Shown: positions 7,881 through 15,406 of the stretch, in pieces
How positions within the stretch are numbered: the first letter of the stretch is position 1
Layout of the letters: the number at the start of each line of letters is the position of its first letter
IMG/VR virus record: IMGVR_UViG_3300046648_000324
Coordinates: 1 to 64,000 of that record
DNA: 64,000 nucleotides
Direction: 5' to 3' (one strand)
Source: a virus
Translations under genes and position numbers: made by a program
The notes under the pieces: model-generated
Seen by the model: only the letters and a program-made list of their open reading frames with translations
What the model was told of the DNA's origin: nothing
Database searches by the model: none

Positions 7881-8993
7881 ATGGCACTCACCAATTTTGG
7901 TCTGCTGACCAACGAACAAAAAACCGTCTGGTCGCGCGACCTGTGGAAGAACGCCCGCAACCAGTCGTTCGTCGGCAAATTCCTGGGCAGCGGCCCGGGG
8001 TCGATGATCCAGCACATCACCGAGCTGAAGAAATCCGAGAAGGGCGCGCGCGCCGTCATCACCCTGCTGGCCGACCTGACCGGCGACGGCATCGCGGGCG
8101 ACCGCACGCTGGAAGGCAACGAAGAGCAGCTGCAGACCTTCGACCAGGTGATCCGGATCGACCAGCTGCGCCACGCCAACCGCCACGAAGGCAAGATGGC
8201 CGACCAGAAGTCGATCGTCGAATTCCGCGGCAACAGCCGCAACGTGCTGTCCTACTGGCTGGCTGACCGCATCGACCAGATGGCGTTCCTGACCATGGCC
8301 GGCATCGCCTACACCAAGAAGCCGAACGGCGCGACCCGGGTCGGCTCCGACCTGCCGTACCTGGAATTCGCCGCCGACGTCACGGCGCCGTCCAACGGCC
8401 GCCGCTTCCGCTACGACAACACCGCCAAGGGCGTGGTTGCCGCCGGCGCCTCCAACGCCGTCACCGCCACCGACACCGTGGCCTGGGAGATGTTCGTCGC
8501 GCTCAAGGCCGCCGCCAAGGACCGCTACATGCGCGGCGTGATGGAAGGGTCGGAAGAGACCTACCACGCGTTCCTGACCCCGACCGCGATGGCCAACCTG
8601 AAGCTCGACCCGACCTACCTGCTGAACCTGCGCCACTCACAGAACGCCGGCAAGAACGACACCTTGTTCACCGGCAGCTCGGTCAAGATCGACGGCATCT
8701 ACCTGCACGAGTTCCGCCACGTGCCCAACACCTCGGGCGCCGCCTCCGGCGCCAAGTACGGCGCGGCCGGCACCGTCGACGGCTGCCAGGTGCTGTTCTG
8801 CGGCGCCCAGGCGCTCGGCATGGCCGACATCGGCGCCCCGGACTGGGAAGAAAAGGGCTTCGACTACGAGAACTCGCAAGGCATCAGCGTCGGCAAGATC
8901 CTCGGCTTCCTGAAACCGAAATTCGGCTCGATCTACGAGAACGGCTCGGTCGAGGACTTCGGCGTGATCAGCTGCTACGTCGCCACGAAATAA
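7881..8993 (+). CDS. Major capsid protein, N4 gp56 family
   Basis: 370 residues; forms the icosahedral shell. The sequence has the N4 gp56-type pattern: TVWSRDLWKNARNQSFVGKF near the N-terminus, then ITELKKSEKGARAVITLLADL, GDGIAGDRTLEGNEE, and IRIDQLRHANRHEG. AAGGA precedes the ATG. The gene stands alone between a terminator upstream and a strong hairpin downstream, which would allow separate, high expression. Confidence 0.92.
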   Translation: MALTNFGLLTNEQKTVWSRDLWKNARNQSFVGKFLGSGPGSMIQHITELKKSEKGARAVITLLADLTGDGIAGDRTLEGNEEQLQTFDQVIRIDQLRHANRHEGKMADQKSIVEFRGNSRNVLSYWLADRIDQMAFLTMAGIAYTKKPNGATRVGSDLPYLEFAADVTAPSNGRRFRYDNTAKGVVAAGASNAVTATDTVAWEMFVALKAAAKDRYMRGVMEGSEETYHAFLTPTAMANLKLDPTYLLNLRHSQNAGKNDTLFTGSSVKIDGIYLHEFRHVPNTSGAASGAKYGAAGTVDGCQVLFCGAQALGMADIGAPDWEEKGFDYENSQGISVGKILGFLKPKFGSIYENGSVEDFGVISCYVATK

Positions 8994-9000
8994 GCCTGCC

Positions 9001-9023
9001 GCGCCGCCCTGAGCGGGCGGCGC
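9001..9023 (+). terminator. Strong hairpin after the capsid gene
   Basis: GCGCCGCCC (9,001-9,009) pairs perfectly with GGGCGGCGC (9,015-9,023) around a 5-base loop, 7 bases after the capsid stop. No T-run follows, so it may attenuate transcription or stabilise the capsid mRNA 3-prime end rather than terminate fully. Confidence 0.5.
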
Positions 9024-9045
9024 GCACCTCGCACAAGGAACCGCC

Positions 9046-9540
9046 ATGAAACTGCTCGCCTCGCGCACCGCCCAGTACCCACTGACCTCGAACTTCACGT
9101 TCAACTACAACAACTGGGTCGTCGATTCGGTCGACCTGACCGCCAAGACGCTCGGCTCGACCACCGCGGCCGCCACCGACCCGGCCCAGGCCGGGCTGAC
9201 CGGCCCGGTCGCCAACACCATCGTGTTCGACGCCATCCCGATGCCGGTCGGCGCCGTGATCACCGGCGGCGAGGTGATCGTCGAGACCGCGTACGCGGGA
9301 TCGACCGCCGCCACGCTGTCGCTGGGGATCGCCGGCACCACCACCGCGCTCGCTTCCGCGGTCGACCTGAAAACGGCCGCCCGCACCGCGCTGACCCTGA
9401 CCACGCCGCTGCTGGCCAACGCCGGCCAGAACCTGCGCGCCACCATCGCCTACACGGTGGCCAACGCCACCGCCGGCAAGGTGCGCGTGAACCTGCAGTA
9501 CCTGGTCGACGGCCGCAGCCAGGAAGTGCAGATCGTCTGA
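9046..9540 (+). CDS. Probable head decoration protein
   Basis: 164 residues, Ala/Thr-rich and beta-rich (ANTIVFDAIPMPVGAVITGG, then ETAYAGSTAATLSLGIAGTT and VNLQYLVDGRSQEVQIV). AAGGAA precedes the ATG. Small beta proteins directly after N4-type capsid genes are usually capsid decoration proteins; the assignment rests on position and composition. Bounded by hairpins on both sides. Confidence 0.6.
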   Translation: MKLLASRTAQYPLTSNFTFNYNNWVVDSVDLTAKTLGSTTAAATDPAQAGLTGPVANTIVFDAIPMPVGAVITGGEVIVETAYAGSTAATLSLGIAGTTTALASAVDLKTAARTALTLTTPLLANAGQNLRATIAYTVANATAGKVRVNLQYLVDGRSQEVQIV

Positions 9541-9548
9541 CGCCGCCA

Positions 9549-9574
9549 GGGCGGCGCCCCGGCGCCGCCCTTTT
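9549..9574 (+). terminator. Rho-independent terminator after decoration gene
   Basis: GGGCGGCGCC (9,549-9,558) and GGCGCCGCCC (9,561-9,570) form a perfect GC stem followed by TTTT. It lies 9 bases after the stop codon. Confidence 0.8.
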
Positions 9575-9600
9575 CCCCACCTGACTGATTGGAGCAGTGC

Positions 9601-9978
9601 ATGAAATTCACCCTTAACCGCGACAAGGTCATCTGCTCCACGACGGGGCATGCGATCGCCTTCGCCAAGAATGTCGCCACCCACGTGCCACCGGCGCTGT
9701 GGAACGAAGTGCTGGCCGCCGGCGGCGTGCCGGAAGACGAGCTGCCGGCCGAAAAACGCGCCGACACGCGCGAACCGGAAGACCCGGTGGCGCGCCGCGC
9801 CGTCATCACCACCGCCTTCGAGCAGCTGGTCCTGGGCGCCAGGCGCGAGGACTTCACCGCCACCGGCGCCCCGCACGTCAAGGCCCTGACCGCCCAGATG
9901 GGGTTCGCGCTCGACGTCAAGGAACGCGACCTGCTGTGGCAGGAATTCAAGCTGAACGCGGCCACCACCAGCGCGTGA
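9601..9978 (+). CDS. Conserved virion-region protein
   Basis: 125 residues (MKFTLNRDKVICSTTGHAIA...). TTGGAG lies 6-12 bases upstream of the ATG at 9,601; the TTG at 9,589 is less likely. The motif HVPPALWNEVLAAGGVPEDE is typical of a conserved protein placed between capsid and adaptor genes in podovirus late operons. Exact role unknown. Confidence 0.75.
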   Translation: MKFTLNRDKVICSTTGHAIAFAKNVATHVPPALWNEVLAAGGVPEDELPAEKRADTREPEDPVARRAVITTAFEQLVLGARREDFTATGAPHVKALTAQMGFALDVKERDLLWQEFKLNAATTSA

Positions 9979-9982
9979 GCCG

Positions 9983-10633
9983 ATGGACTCGACCACCCTG
10001 CACGACCAGTTCCGGCGCGACGTCGACGACCGCGTCGCGCCCTACCTGTGGTCGAGCGACGAGGTGTTCGGCTACCTCGACGACGCCCAGAAACTGTTCT
10101 GCCGCCTGACCGGCGGCATCGGCGACGCCAGTACCAGCCTGACCCTGCTGTCCTACACCGCCGGCGCCGCCACCCTGGCCTGCTCGCCGCTGATCCTGAA
10201 GATCCGCGCCGCCTATGACGAGGCCACCGGCACGCCGGTCGAGATCGTCAACATCGAGGACATGGCCGCGCGTGGCATGCGCTTCGACGGCCGCAGCGGC
10301 CCGCTGCGGGCGCTGGTGGCCGGGATGGAACCGGCCAGCCTGCATACCTGGCCGCTGCCGGCTGCCAGTGGCGGCGTGCGCCTGGTGGTCGAGCGGCTGC
10401 CGCTGGCCACCATCAGCGACTTCGACCAGACGCTGGAAGTGGCCGACCACCACCAGCACGGCCTGAGCCTGTGGATGCGCGCGCGCGCCTACACCAAGCA
10501 GGACGCCGACACCCTCGACGCGCGCCGCGCCGACAACTTCAACACCCAGTTCCGCGCCTATTGCGACGCCGCCCGCCGCGAGAAGGACACCGTGCGCCAC
10601 AAGCCGCGCGTGGTGGCCTACGGCGGCATCTAG
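9983..10633 (+). CDS. Head-tail adaptor/connector protein
   Basis: 216 residues. The N-terminus (LHDQFRRDVDDRVAPYLWSS...VFGYLDDAQKLFCRLTGGI) matches phage adaptor proteins (gp6/DUF6682-like) that attach beneath the portal ring and begin the tail channel. The C-terminus DADTLDARRADNFNTQFRAY is also typical. Position three genes after the capsid fits. Confidence in the exact family is moderate. Confidence 0.75.
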   Translation: MDSTTLHDQFRRDVDDRVAPYLWSSDEVFGYLDDAQKLFCRLTGGIGDASTSLTLLSYTAGAATLACSPLILKIRAAYDEATGTPVEIVNIEDMAARGMRFDGRSGPLRALVAGMEPASLHTWPLPAASGGVRLVVERLPLATISDFDQTLEVADHHQHGLSLWMRARAYTKQDADTLDARRADNFNTQFRAYCDAARREKDTVRHKPRVVAYGGI

Positions 10634-10654
10634 CCCTTTAAAGGAGCCCGTACC

Positions 10655-11059
10655 ATGGCCATCCAGCTGTCTGTCGCCGCCCGCAACGCGCGCCTCGACG
10701 CCATCGAAACCACCGCCGGCACCTCGGCCAAGCTGCGCCTGCTCTCGGGCAGCGCCCCGGCCGACTGCGCCACCGCGCAATCGGGCACCTTGCTGTGCGA
10801 GATCGCGCTGCCGTCCGACTACCTGGCCGCCGCTTCCGGAGGCAACAAGGCAAAAACCGGCACCTGGTCGGGCAGCGGCGCCGCCGCCGGCAACGCCGGC
10901 TACTTCCGCATCGTCGACAACGCCGGCACCACCTGCCACATCCAGGGCACGGTAACGGCCACCGGCGGCGGCGGCGACATGACGCTCGACAATATCAACA
11001 TCGCGGTGGCGCAGGTCGTGACGGTGGTGACCTATACCCTGACCGACGCCAACGCGTAA
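10655..11059 (+). CDS. Small virion protein, possible fibre/baseplate component
   Basis: 134 residues after AAAGGAGCC. Beta-rich with QSGTLLCEIALPSD, KTGTWSGSG and NAGYFRIVDNAG. The same framework (SGTLL...TWSG...GWFRFV) recurs in the protein at 16,656-17,429, which has an additional inserted domain, so the two are distant paralogues. Role in the virion is inferred from position. Confidence 0.65.
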   Translation: MAIQLSVAARNARLDAIETTAGTSAKLRLLSGSAPADCATAQSGTLLCEIALPSDYLAAASGGNKAKTGTWSGSGAAAGNAGYFRIVDNAGTTCHIQGTVTATGGGGDMTLDNINIAVAQVVTVVTYTLTDANA

Positions 11060-11064
11060 CGGCC

Positions 11065-12024
11065 ATGACGCTCAAACACACCAAGGTCTCCGCGGCCGGC
11101 GCCAGCGCCGACCCGGCCAAGGTCGGCGGCGACGACTGGAACGCGGACCACCAGGCCGACACCGACGGCCTGCTGATGGCGGTCGCCAGCAGCACCCCCA
11201 GCACCCCCAGCGCCGGCACCGGCAAGGTGTATGCGACCGACCTGGTGGCGGGGCGCGCGCTACCGGCCTGGCTCGGGCCGGAAGGGGGCGCGCGCACGCC
11301 GCTGCAGCCGTTCCTGGGGCGCTGCAAGGTCGGCATCTACCAGGCGATTGGCGAAGCGACCGGCACCCAACTGTACGGCGTGTCGAGCTCCTCGAACGGC
11401 GGGGTCTCCGGTGGCCGCACCATCACCAACACCAACCTGTTCACGGCGGTGCGGCGCTCGGTGTTCCCTTCGAGCGGCAGCGCGGCCGGCATCAGTTGCG
11501 GGGCGCGCTTCAACTCCACCACGTCGTGCTGGATGCGCGGCACCGTCGCCGGCACCGGCGGCTTTACCAATGTGTGGCGCTTCGGCGTGTCGGATGCGGC
11601 GGCGGTGAGCGACGCGCGCCTGTTCTGCGGGCTGGTTGGCACAACCGCCGCGCTCGGCAACGTCAACCCGTCGACCCAGCTCAACATCATCGGGGTCGGC
11701 GCCGATTCGGGCGAGAGCACGCTGTCGATGATGTCCAACGACGCCAGCGGCACCGCCACCAAGGTCGCGCTGGGCGCCAACTTCCCGGCCAACACCCTCA
11801 GTACCGACCTGTACGAACTGGCGCTGTTCAGCGCGCCCTGTGGCAGCACCGTGTACTACCGGGTCGAGCGCCTGAACACCGGCGATGTCGCCACCGGCAG
11901 CCTGACCACCGACCTGCCGGCCGCCGGCCAGTTGTTGTCGCTGCAGCTGTGGCGCAACAACGGCACCACGGCGCTGGCCGTCGCGGTCGACCTGGTTTCG
12001 ATGTACATCGAAACCGATTACTGA
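11065..12024 (+). CDS. Tail fibre-like structural protein
   Basis: 319 residues from the ATG at 11,065, six bases after the previous stop. MTLKHTKVSAAGASADPAKV and GGDDWNADH form the short N-terminal module common at the start of phage fibre-type proteins; the rest is Ser/Thr/Gly-rich and beta-rich, ending VAVDLVSMYIETDY. Probably a receptor-facing appendage; no enzymatic motif. Confidence 0.65.
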   Translation: MTLKHTKVSAAGASADPAKVGGDDWNADHQADTDGLLMAVASSTPSTPSAGTGKVYATDLVAGRALPAWLGPEGGARTPLQPFLGRCKVGIYQAIGEATGTQLYGVSSSSNGGVSGGRTITNTNLFTAVRRSVFPSSGSAAGISCGARFNSTTSCWMRGTVAGTGGFTNVWRFGVSDAAAVSDARLFCGLVGTTAALGNVNPSTQLNIIGVGADSGESTLSMMSNDASGTATKVALGANFPANTLSTDLYELALFSAPCGSTVYYRVERLNTGDVATGSLTTDLPAAGQLLSLQLWRNNGTTALAVAVDLVSMYIETDY

Positions 12025-12040
12025 CCCCCAGGAGCCCCGC

Positions 12041-12478
12041 ATGGCCGACTACTCGATTTCCTCCCCCAGCGGCACCATCCGCCTGACCGCCACCGGCGAG
12101 ATCGTGCCGCAGGACGACACCACGCTGGCGTTCCAGACCTATTGGGCCTGGGTGCTGGCCGGCGGCACCCCCGACCAGTTGACCGACCCGCCGGTGCAGT
12201 ACCCGCGCATCACCGTGACCGCGTTCCAGATGCTGCAGGTGCTGATCAACCAGGGGCTGGACGAGCAGGTCGAGTATGCGGTGATGAACAGCGGCGACAA
12301 GCTGCTGACCGCGGCCTACCGTTTCGCCAATGTGTGGGCCTCGGACTGCGCGCCGCTGCAGGCCAACCTGTACCAGATCAGCATGGACGAAGCGGGCGCC
12401 TACGCGCTGTTCCAGGCGGCGGCCGGGATGCCGGTGCTGGCCGACGAGACCGCCATGCAGGCAACGGCAGTGCTGTAA
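12041..12478 (+). CDS. Conserved structural-region protein
   Basis: 145 residues after CAGGAGCC (MADYSISSPSGTIRLTATGE...). Mixed alpha/beta with a helical C-terminal half (LLTAAYRFANVWASDCAPLQ...). Lies between two fibre-like genes. No family recognised. Confidence 0.65.
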   Translation: MADYSISSPSGTIRLTATGEIVPQDDTTLAFQTYWAWVLAGGTPDQLTDPPVQYPRITVTAFQMLQVLINQGLDEQVEYAVMNSGDKLLTAAYRFANVWASDCAPLQANLYQISMDEAGAYALFQAAAGMPVLADETAMQATAVL

Positions 12479-13717
12479 ATGACGGCGGCGTTTGACAGCG
12501 GCGCGTTCGACGCCGGCGCATTCGATGTGCCGGCCGTCGTCGCTGCTGTCAGCGCCACGCTGGGGGCCGCCAGCGTAGGGGGCAGCGCCGCCGTCGCAAC
12601 GGCGGCCGCGCTGACCAAAACGTTAGGCGGGCTGACCACCAGCGCCGCCGCCACGCTGGCCACCAGTGCTGCGCTGGCGAGCACCTTGGGTGCGGTCAGC
12701 ACGAGCAGCGCAGCCGCCGTGGCCGTGGCCGCCAGCAGCAGCGCCACGCTGGGCGACCTGGCGCTGGCCAGTGCCGCCAGCGGGGAAGTGGCGGCGACGG
12801 TCAGACGGACCCTTGACGTGCTGACACTGGTCGCCAGCAGCGGCATTGCGCGCACGGCCGATGCCGCGCTGCTGCTGGCCCCGGCCACCATGACCGCCAG
12901 TGGCGCGCTGCCGGTGGCGGCAGCGGCCAGCGACACCCTCGGCGCCGCGCAGGTCGCTGCCAGCGGCGGCGTTCCGATCGACGCCAGCACCAGCCGCACC
13001 CTCGGCGTGCTCGCCGCCAGCGCCGCCGGCGCCGTCGGCAGCAGCAGCGCCCTGACAACCAGCCTGACGCCGGCCACCGGCGCCGCCACCGGCGCCGTAC
13101 CGGTTGCCGCCAGCAGCACCAGCACCCTCGGCGCCCTGACGGTAGTCGCCGCCGGCGCCGCCGCGCGCACGGCCGCAGCCTCGCCGCTGCTGGCCCCGGC
13201 CACGCTGGCGGCGGCGGCGGCCGCACCGGTGGCGGCCAGCGCCGCGCCCCCGCTCGGCGTGGCGCAAGCGACAGCCAGTGCCGCCGTTCAGCTCGCCGCG
13301 GCCGCGGCCGCGGCGCTGGCGCCACTGGCGCTGACCAGCAATGCCGGCGCCGGCACCGGCGCCGCGCTGGCGCAACCGCTGGCGCCGCTGGCAGGGGCTG
13401 CGGCGGGCGCCGTGGCCACCGCCGCCAGCGGCGTGCGCGCGCTGGATGCGCTGACGCTCGACGCCCAGGCGGCGCTGCACGCGCCGTCCACGCCGTCGGC
13501 GCTGCGCTCCGTGCACGTCGGCGCCAACGCCCGCGCCATCCCCATCGCCGCCAACGCCCGCGCCATCGCCATCGGCGCGGCCGTGCGCGGCGTGCGGCCC
13601 GGCGCCGGCGTGCGCGTGCTGCACATCGGCGCCAGCGCCCGCCGCGTGCGCCCCGGTGCCATCACGCGCGTGCTGCAGGTCGACACCACCATGCTTGCCA
13701 AAGGACCAACGCCATGA
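12479..13717 (+). CDS. Ala-rich protein of 21-residue repeats
   Basis: 412 residues starting immediately after the previous stop. From about residue 27 to 330 it is built of consecutive 21-residue units of the type TLGxLTxxAAAxVAxSAAxxx, about 14-15 copies with no insertions or deletions. The C-terminal 90 residues switch to short Ala/Arg repeats (GANARAIPIAANARAIAIGA). The regular period suggests an extended fibre or beta-solenoid. Likely virion fibre; very GC-rich. Confidence 0.7.
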   Translation: MTAAFDSGAFDAGAFDVPAVVAAVSATLGAASVGGSAAVATAAALTKTLGGLTTSAAATLATSAALASTLGAVSTSSAAAVAVAASSSATLGDLALASAASGEVAATVRRTLDVLTLVASSGIARTADAALLLAPATMTASGALPVAAAASDTLGAAQVAASGGVPIDASTSRTLGVLAASAAGAVGSSSALTTSLTPATGAATGAVPVAASSTSTLGALTVVAAGAAARTAAASPLLAPATLAAAAAAPVAASAAPPLGVAQATASAAVQLAAAAAAALAPLALTSNAGAGTGAALAQPLAPLAGAAAGAVATAASGVRALDALTLDAQAALHAPSTPSALRSVHVGANARAIPIAANARAIAIGAAVRGVRPGAGVRVLHIGASARRVRPGAITRVLQVDTTMLAKGPTP

Positions 13718-14034
13718 GCACCAGCACCTACTACCTCGACGCCCGTGGCCGCCTGACGATCGACAAGGACCCCGGCGCGACGCTCGACTACCCGTTCGAC
13801 TGGTCCGATTTCCTGACCCCGCTGGCCGACAGCATCGCCTCCGCCAGCGCCAGCGCGGTCGGGGTGACGCTGGTCGGCACCCCCGCCGTCAGCGGCAACG
13901 TGGTCACCATCTGGGCCCAGGGCGGCAGCGTCGGCCAGGCCGCCGCGATCACCTGCACCATCACCACCGCCTCGGCACCGGCGCGCATCGAGCCGATGAC
14001 GATCCAGCTGAAGATCACGCCGAAAGTGGCATGA
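13714..14034 (+). CDS. Fibre-tail adaptor / cement-like protein
   Basis: 106 residues, ATGA-coupled to the repeat protein. DPGATLDYPFDWSDFLTPLA, VTIWAQGGSVGQAAAITCTI and MTIQLKI match the small beta-sandwich family annotated as phage cement or fibre-tail adaptor proteins, which link fibres to the capsid or tail. Coupling to the repeat protein suggests the two assemble together. Confidence 0.65.
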   Translation: MSTSTYYLDARGRLTIDKDPGATLDYPFDWSDFLTPLADSIASASASAVGVTLVGTPAVSGNVVTIWAQGGSVGQAAAITCTITTASAPARIEPMTIQLKITPKVA

Positions 14035-14051
14035 GCACCCAGGAGAAGCGC

Positions 14052-14381
14052 ATGGAAAACCGAATGATCGCCCCGCCGCCCGACGCCGGCAGCCCCGAAC
14101 CGGATTGGCACGACTATGTACGGATCAACTTCAGTGAGCACGCCGAGCGCCTGGCGGAGTTCGAGAAAAAGCTCGACGCCAACAGCGCGGCCACCGCCCG
14201 CGTCGAATCGTCGACCCGCGACATCGTCGAGATGATGGAGAGCTGGAAGGGCGCGATGAAGACGATCGGCGCGGTCGGCACCGCACTGCGCCCGCTGACC
14301 TGGATCCTGGCGTTCTGCACCGCGCTGCTGGGGCTGTGGGCGGCGGTCAAGCAGGTGTGGGGCGGTGGGGGCGGCAAATGA
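14052..14381 (+). CDS. Single-TM protein of the lysis cassette
   Basis: 109 residues from ATG 14,052, chosen for the AGGAG 7 bases upstream; ATG 14,031 (ATGA overlap) is the alternative. Residues about 30-70 are a charged helix (HAERLAEFEKKLDANSAATA) and about 80-103 a membrane helix (TWILAFCTALLGLWAAV). Similar small proteins sit before endolysins; it could be a holin partner, antiholin or i-spanin-like protein. No lipobox seen. Confidence 0.65.
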   Translation: MENRMIAPPPDAGSPEPDWHDYVRINFSEHAERLAEFEKKLDANSAATARVESSTRDIVEMMESWKGAMKTIGAVGTALRPLTWILAFCTALLGLWAAVKQVWGGGGGK

Positions 14382-14857
14382 GCTTCGACGCCGCGTTCGC
14401 GGCGCTGCTGGGCAACGAAGGCGGCTACGCCGACCACCCGGACGACCCCGGCGGCGCCACCATGTGGGGCGTCACCGAGCGCGTCGCGCGCCGCCACGGC
14501 TACCAGGGCGCGATGCGCGAGCTGCCGCTGGCGCAGGCCAAGGCGATCGCGCGCGCCGAATACTGGGATATGTACCTGTGCGACCAGTTCGACGCGCGCA
14601 TCGCGTTCGCCCTGTTCGACGCCGCCTACCACGGCGGCCCGGCCGCGCGCTGGCTGCAGCAGGCGCTTGGCGTGGCCCAGGACGGCGTGATCGGCGCCAA
14701 GACCATCGGCGCGGCGCGCGCGGCCGACCCGCTGGCCGTGGTCCAGCGCCTGGCCGCCTACCGCCTGCAGTACCTGACCGGCCTGCCCGGCTGGGTCACG
14801 TTCGGGCGCGGCTGGGCGCGCCGCATCGCCAACAACCTGTTGCAAGGAGCAGCGTAA
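14378..14857 (+). CDS. Endolysin, GH108-type muramidase
   Basis: 159 residues. Cleaves the glycan chain of peptidoglycan at lysis. NEGGYADHPDDPGGATMWGV (residues 13-32) carries the catalytic Glu14 and the DDPGG signature of glycoside hydrolase family 108; ALFDAAYHGG and QALGVAQDGVIGAKT follow as in the family, with the C-terminal peptidoglycan-binding subdomain. No signal peptide, so release needs a holin. ATGA overlap upstream and TAATG downstream. Confidence 0.9.
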   Translation: MSFDAAFAALLGNEGGYADHPDDPGGATMWGVTERVARRHGYQGAMRELPLAQAKAIARAEYWDMYLCDQFDARIAFALFDAAYHGGPAARWLQQALGVAQDGVIGAKTIGAARAADPLAVVQRLAAYRLQYLTGLPGWVTFGRGWARRIANNLLQGAA

Positions 14858-15279
14858 TGGATATCACCGGCATCGGTTCGCTGCTCGACATCGGCGGCAA
14901 GATCATCGACCGCGTGTGGCCCGACCCGGCCACCCGCGACGCCGCCAAGCTCGAGCTGTTCAAGGCCCAGCAGGCGGGCGAATTCAAGGAAACGGAGCTG
15001 GCGGTCGCGCTGGCCCAGGCCCAGATCGGCGTCAACGCGGCCGAAGCGACCAGTGCGTCGCTCTGGGTCAGCGGCTGGCGCCCGTTCATCGGCTGGACCT
15101 GCGGCGCCGCCTTCGCGTTCAAGTTCGTTGTCGGCCCGCTGGCGGCCGTGCTGATGGCCGTGGCGGGGCACCCGATCACCTTGCCGGTGTTCGACTTCAG
15201 CGAAATGAGCACCGTGCTGCTGGGAATGCTGGGCCTGGGCGCCATGCGCTCGGTCGAGAAGATCAAGAAAGTCGCTTAG
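14857..15279 (+). CDS. Holin, 3-TM family
   Basis: 140 residues after AAGGAG. Permeabilises the inner membrane to release the endolysin. IGSLLDIGGKIIDRVWPDPA then RDAAKLELFKAQQAGE and WRPFIGWTCGAAFAFKFVVG match the Holin_3TMs family (gene-transfer-agent type); membrane segments at about 75-107 and 115-130. Placed right after the endolysin and just before a terminator. Confidence 0.85.
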   Translation: MDITGIGSLLDIGGKIIDRVWPDPATRDAAKLELFKAQQAGEFKETELAVALAQAQIGVNAAEATSASLWVSGWRPFIGWTCGAAFAFKFVVGPLAAVLMAVAGHPITLPVFDFSEMSTVLLGMLGLGAMRSVEKIKKVA

Positions 15280-15348
15280 GTCGCAACAGCCCCAGCGGGG
15301 GTGGGTCGCGAGCGGTTCCATGCCACCGCAAAACCCCCGATGAGGTCG

Positions 15349-15385
15349 CCACGGCGCTCCAACGCCGTGGCGGCCCACCTTTTTT
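15349..15385 (+). terminator. Terminator after the lysis cassette
   Basis: CCACGGCG (15,349-15,356), loop ctccaa, CGCCGTGG (15,363-15,370), then nine bases and TTTTTT (15,380-15,385). A smaller CCCC-AGC-GGGG hairpin precedes it near 15,291. It probably reduces read-through into the next gene, 22 bases downstream. Confidence 0.65.
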
Positions 15386-15406
15386 GACCACCCTACCGGA
15401 GCTCCC

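Noticed and set aside
12479-13717. Repeat protein as collagen-like or DNA-level satellite
   Set aside because: There is no Gly-X-Y pattern, and the 63-base units are strongly diverged at the DNA level, so the period is kept by protein structure rather than recent DNA expansion.
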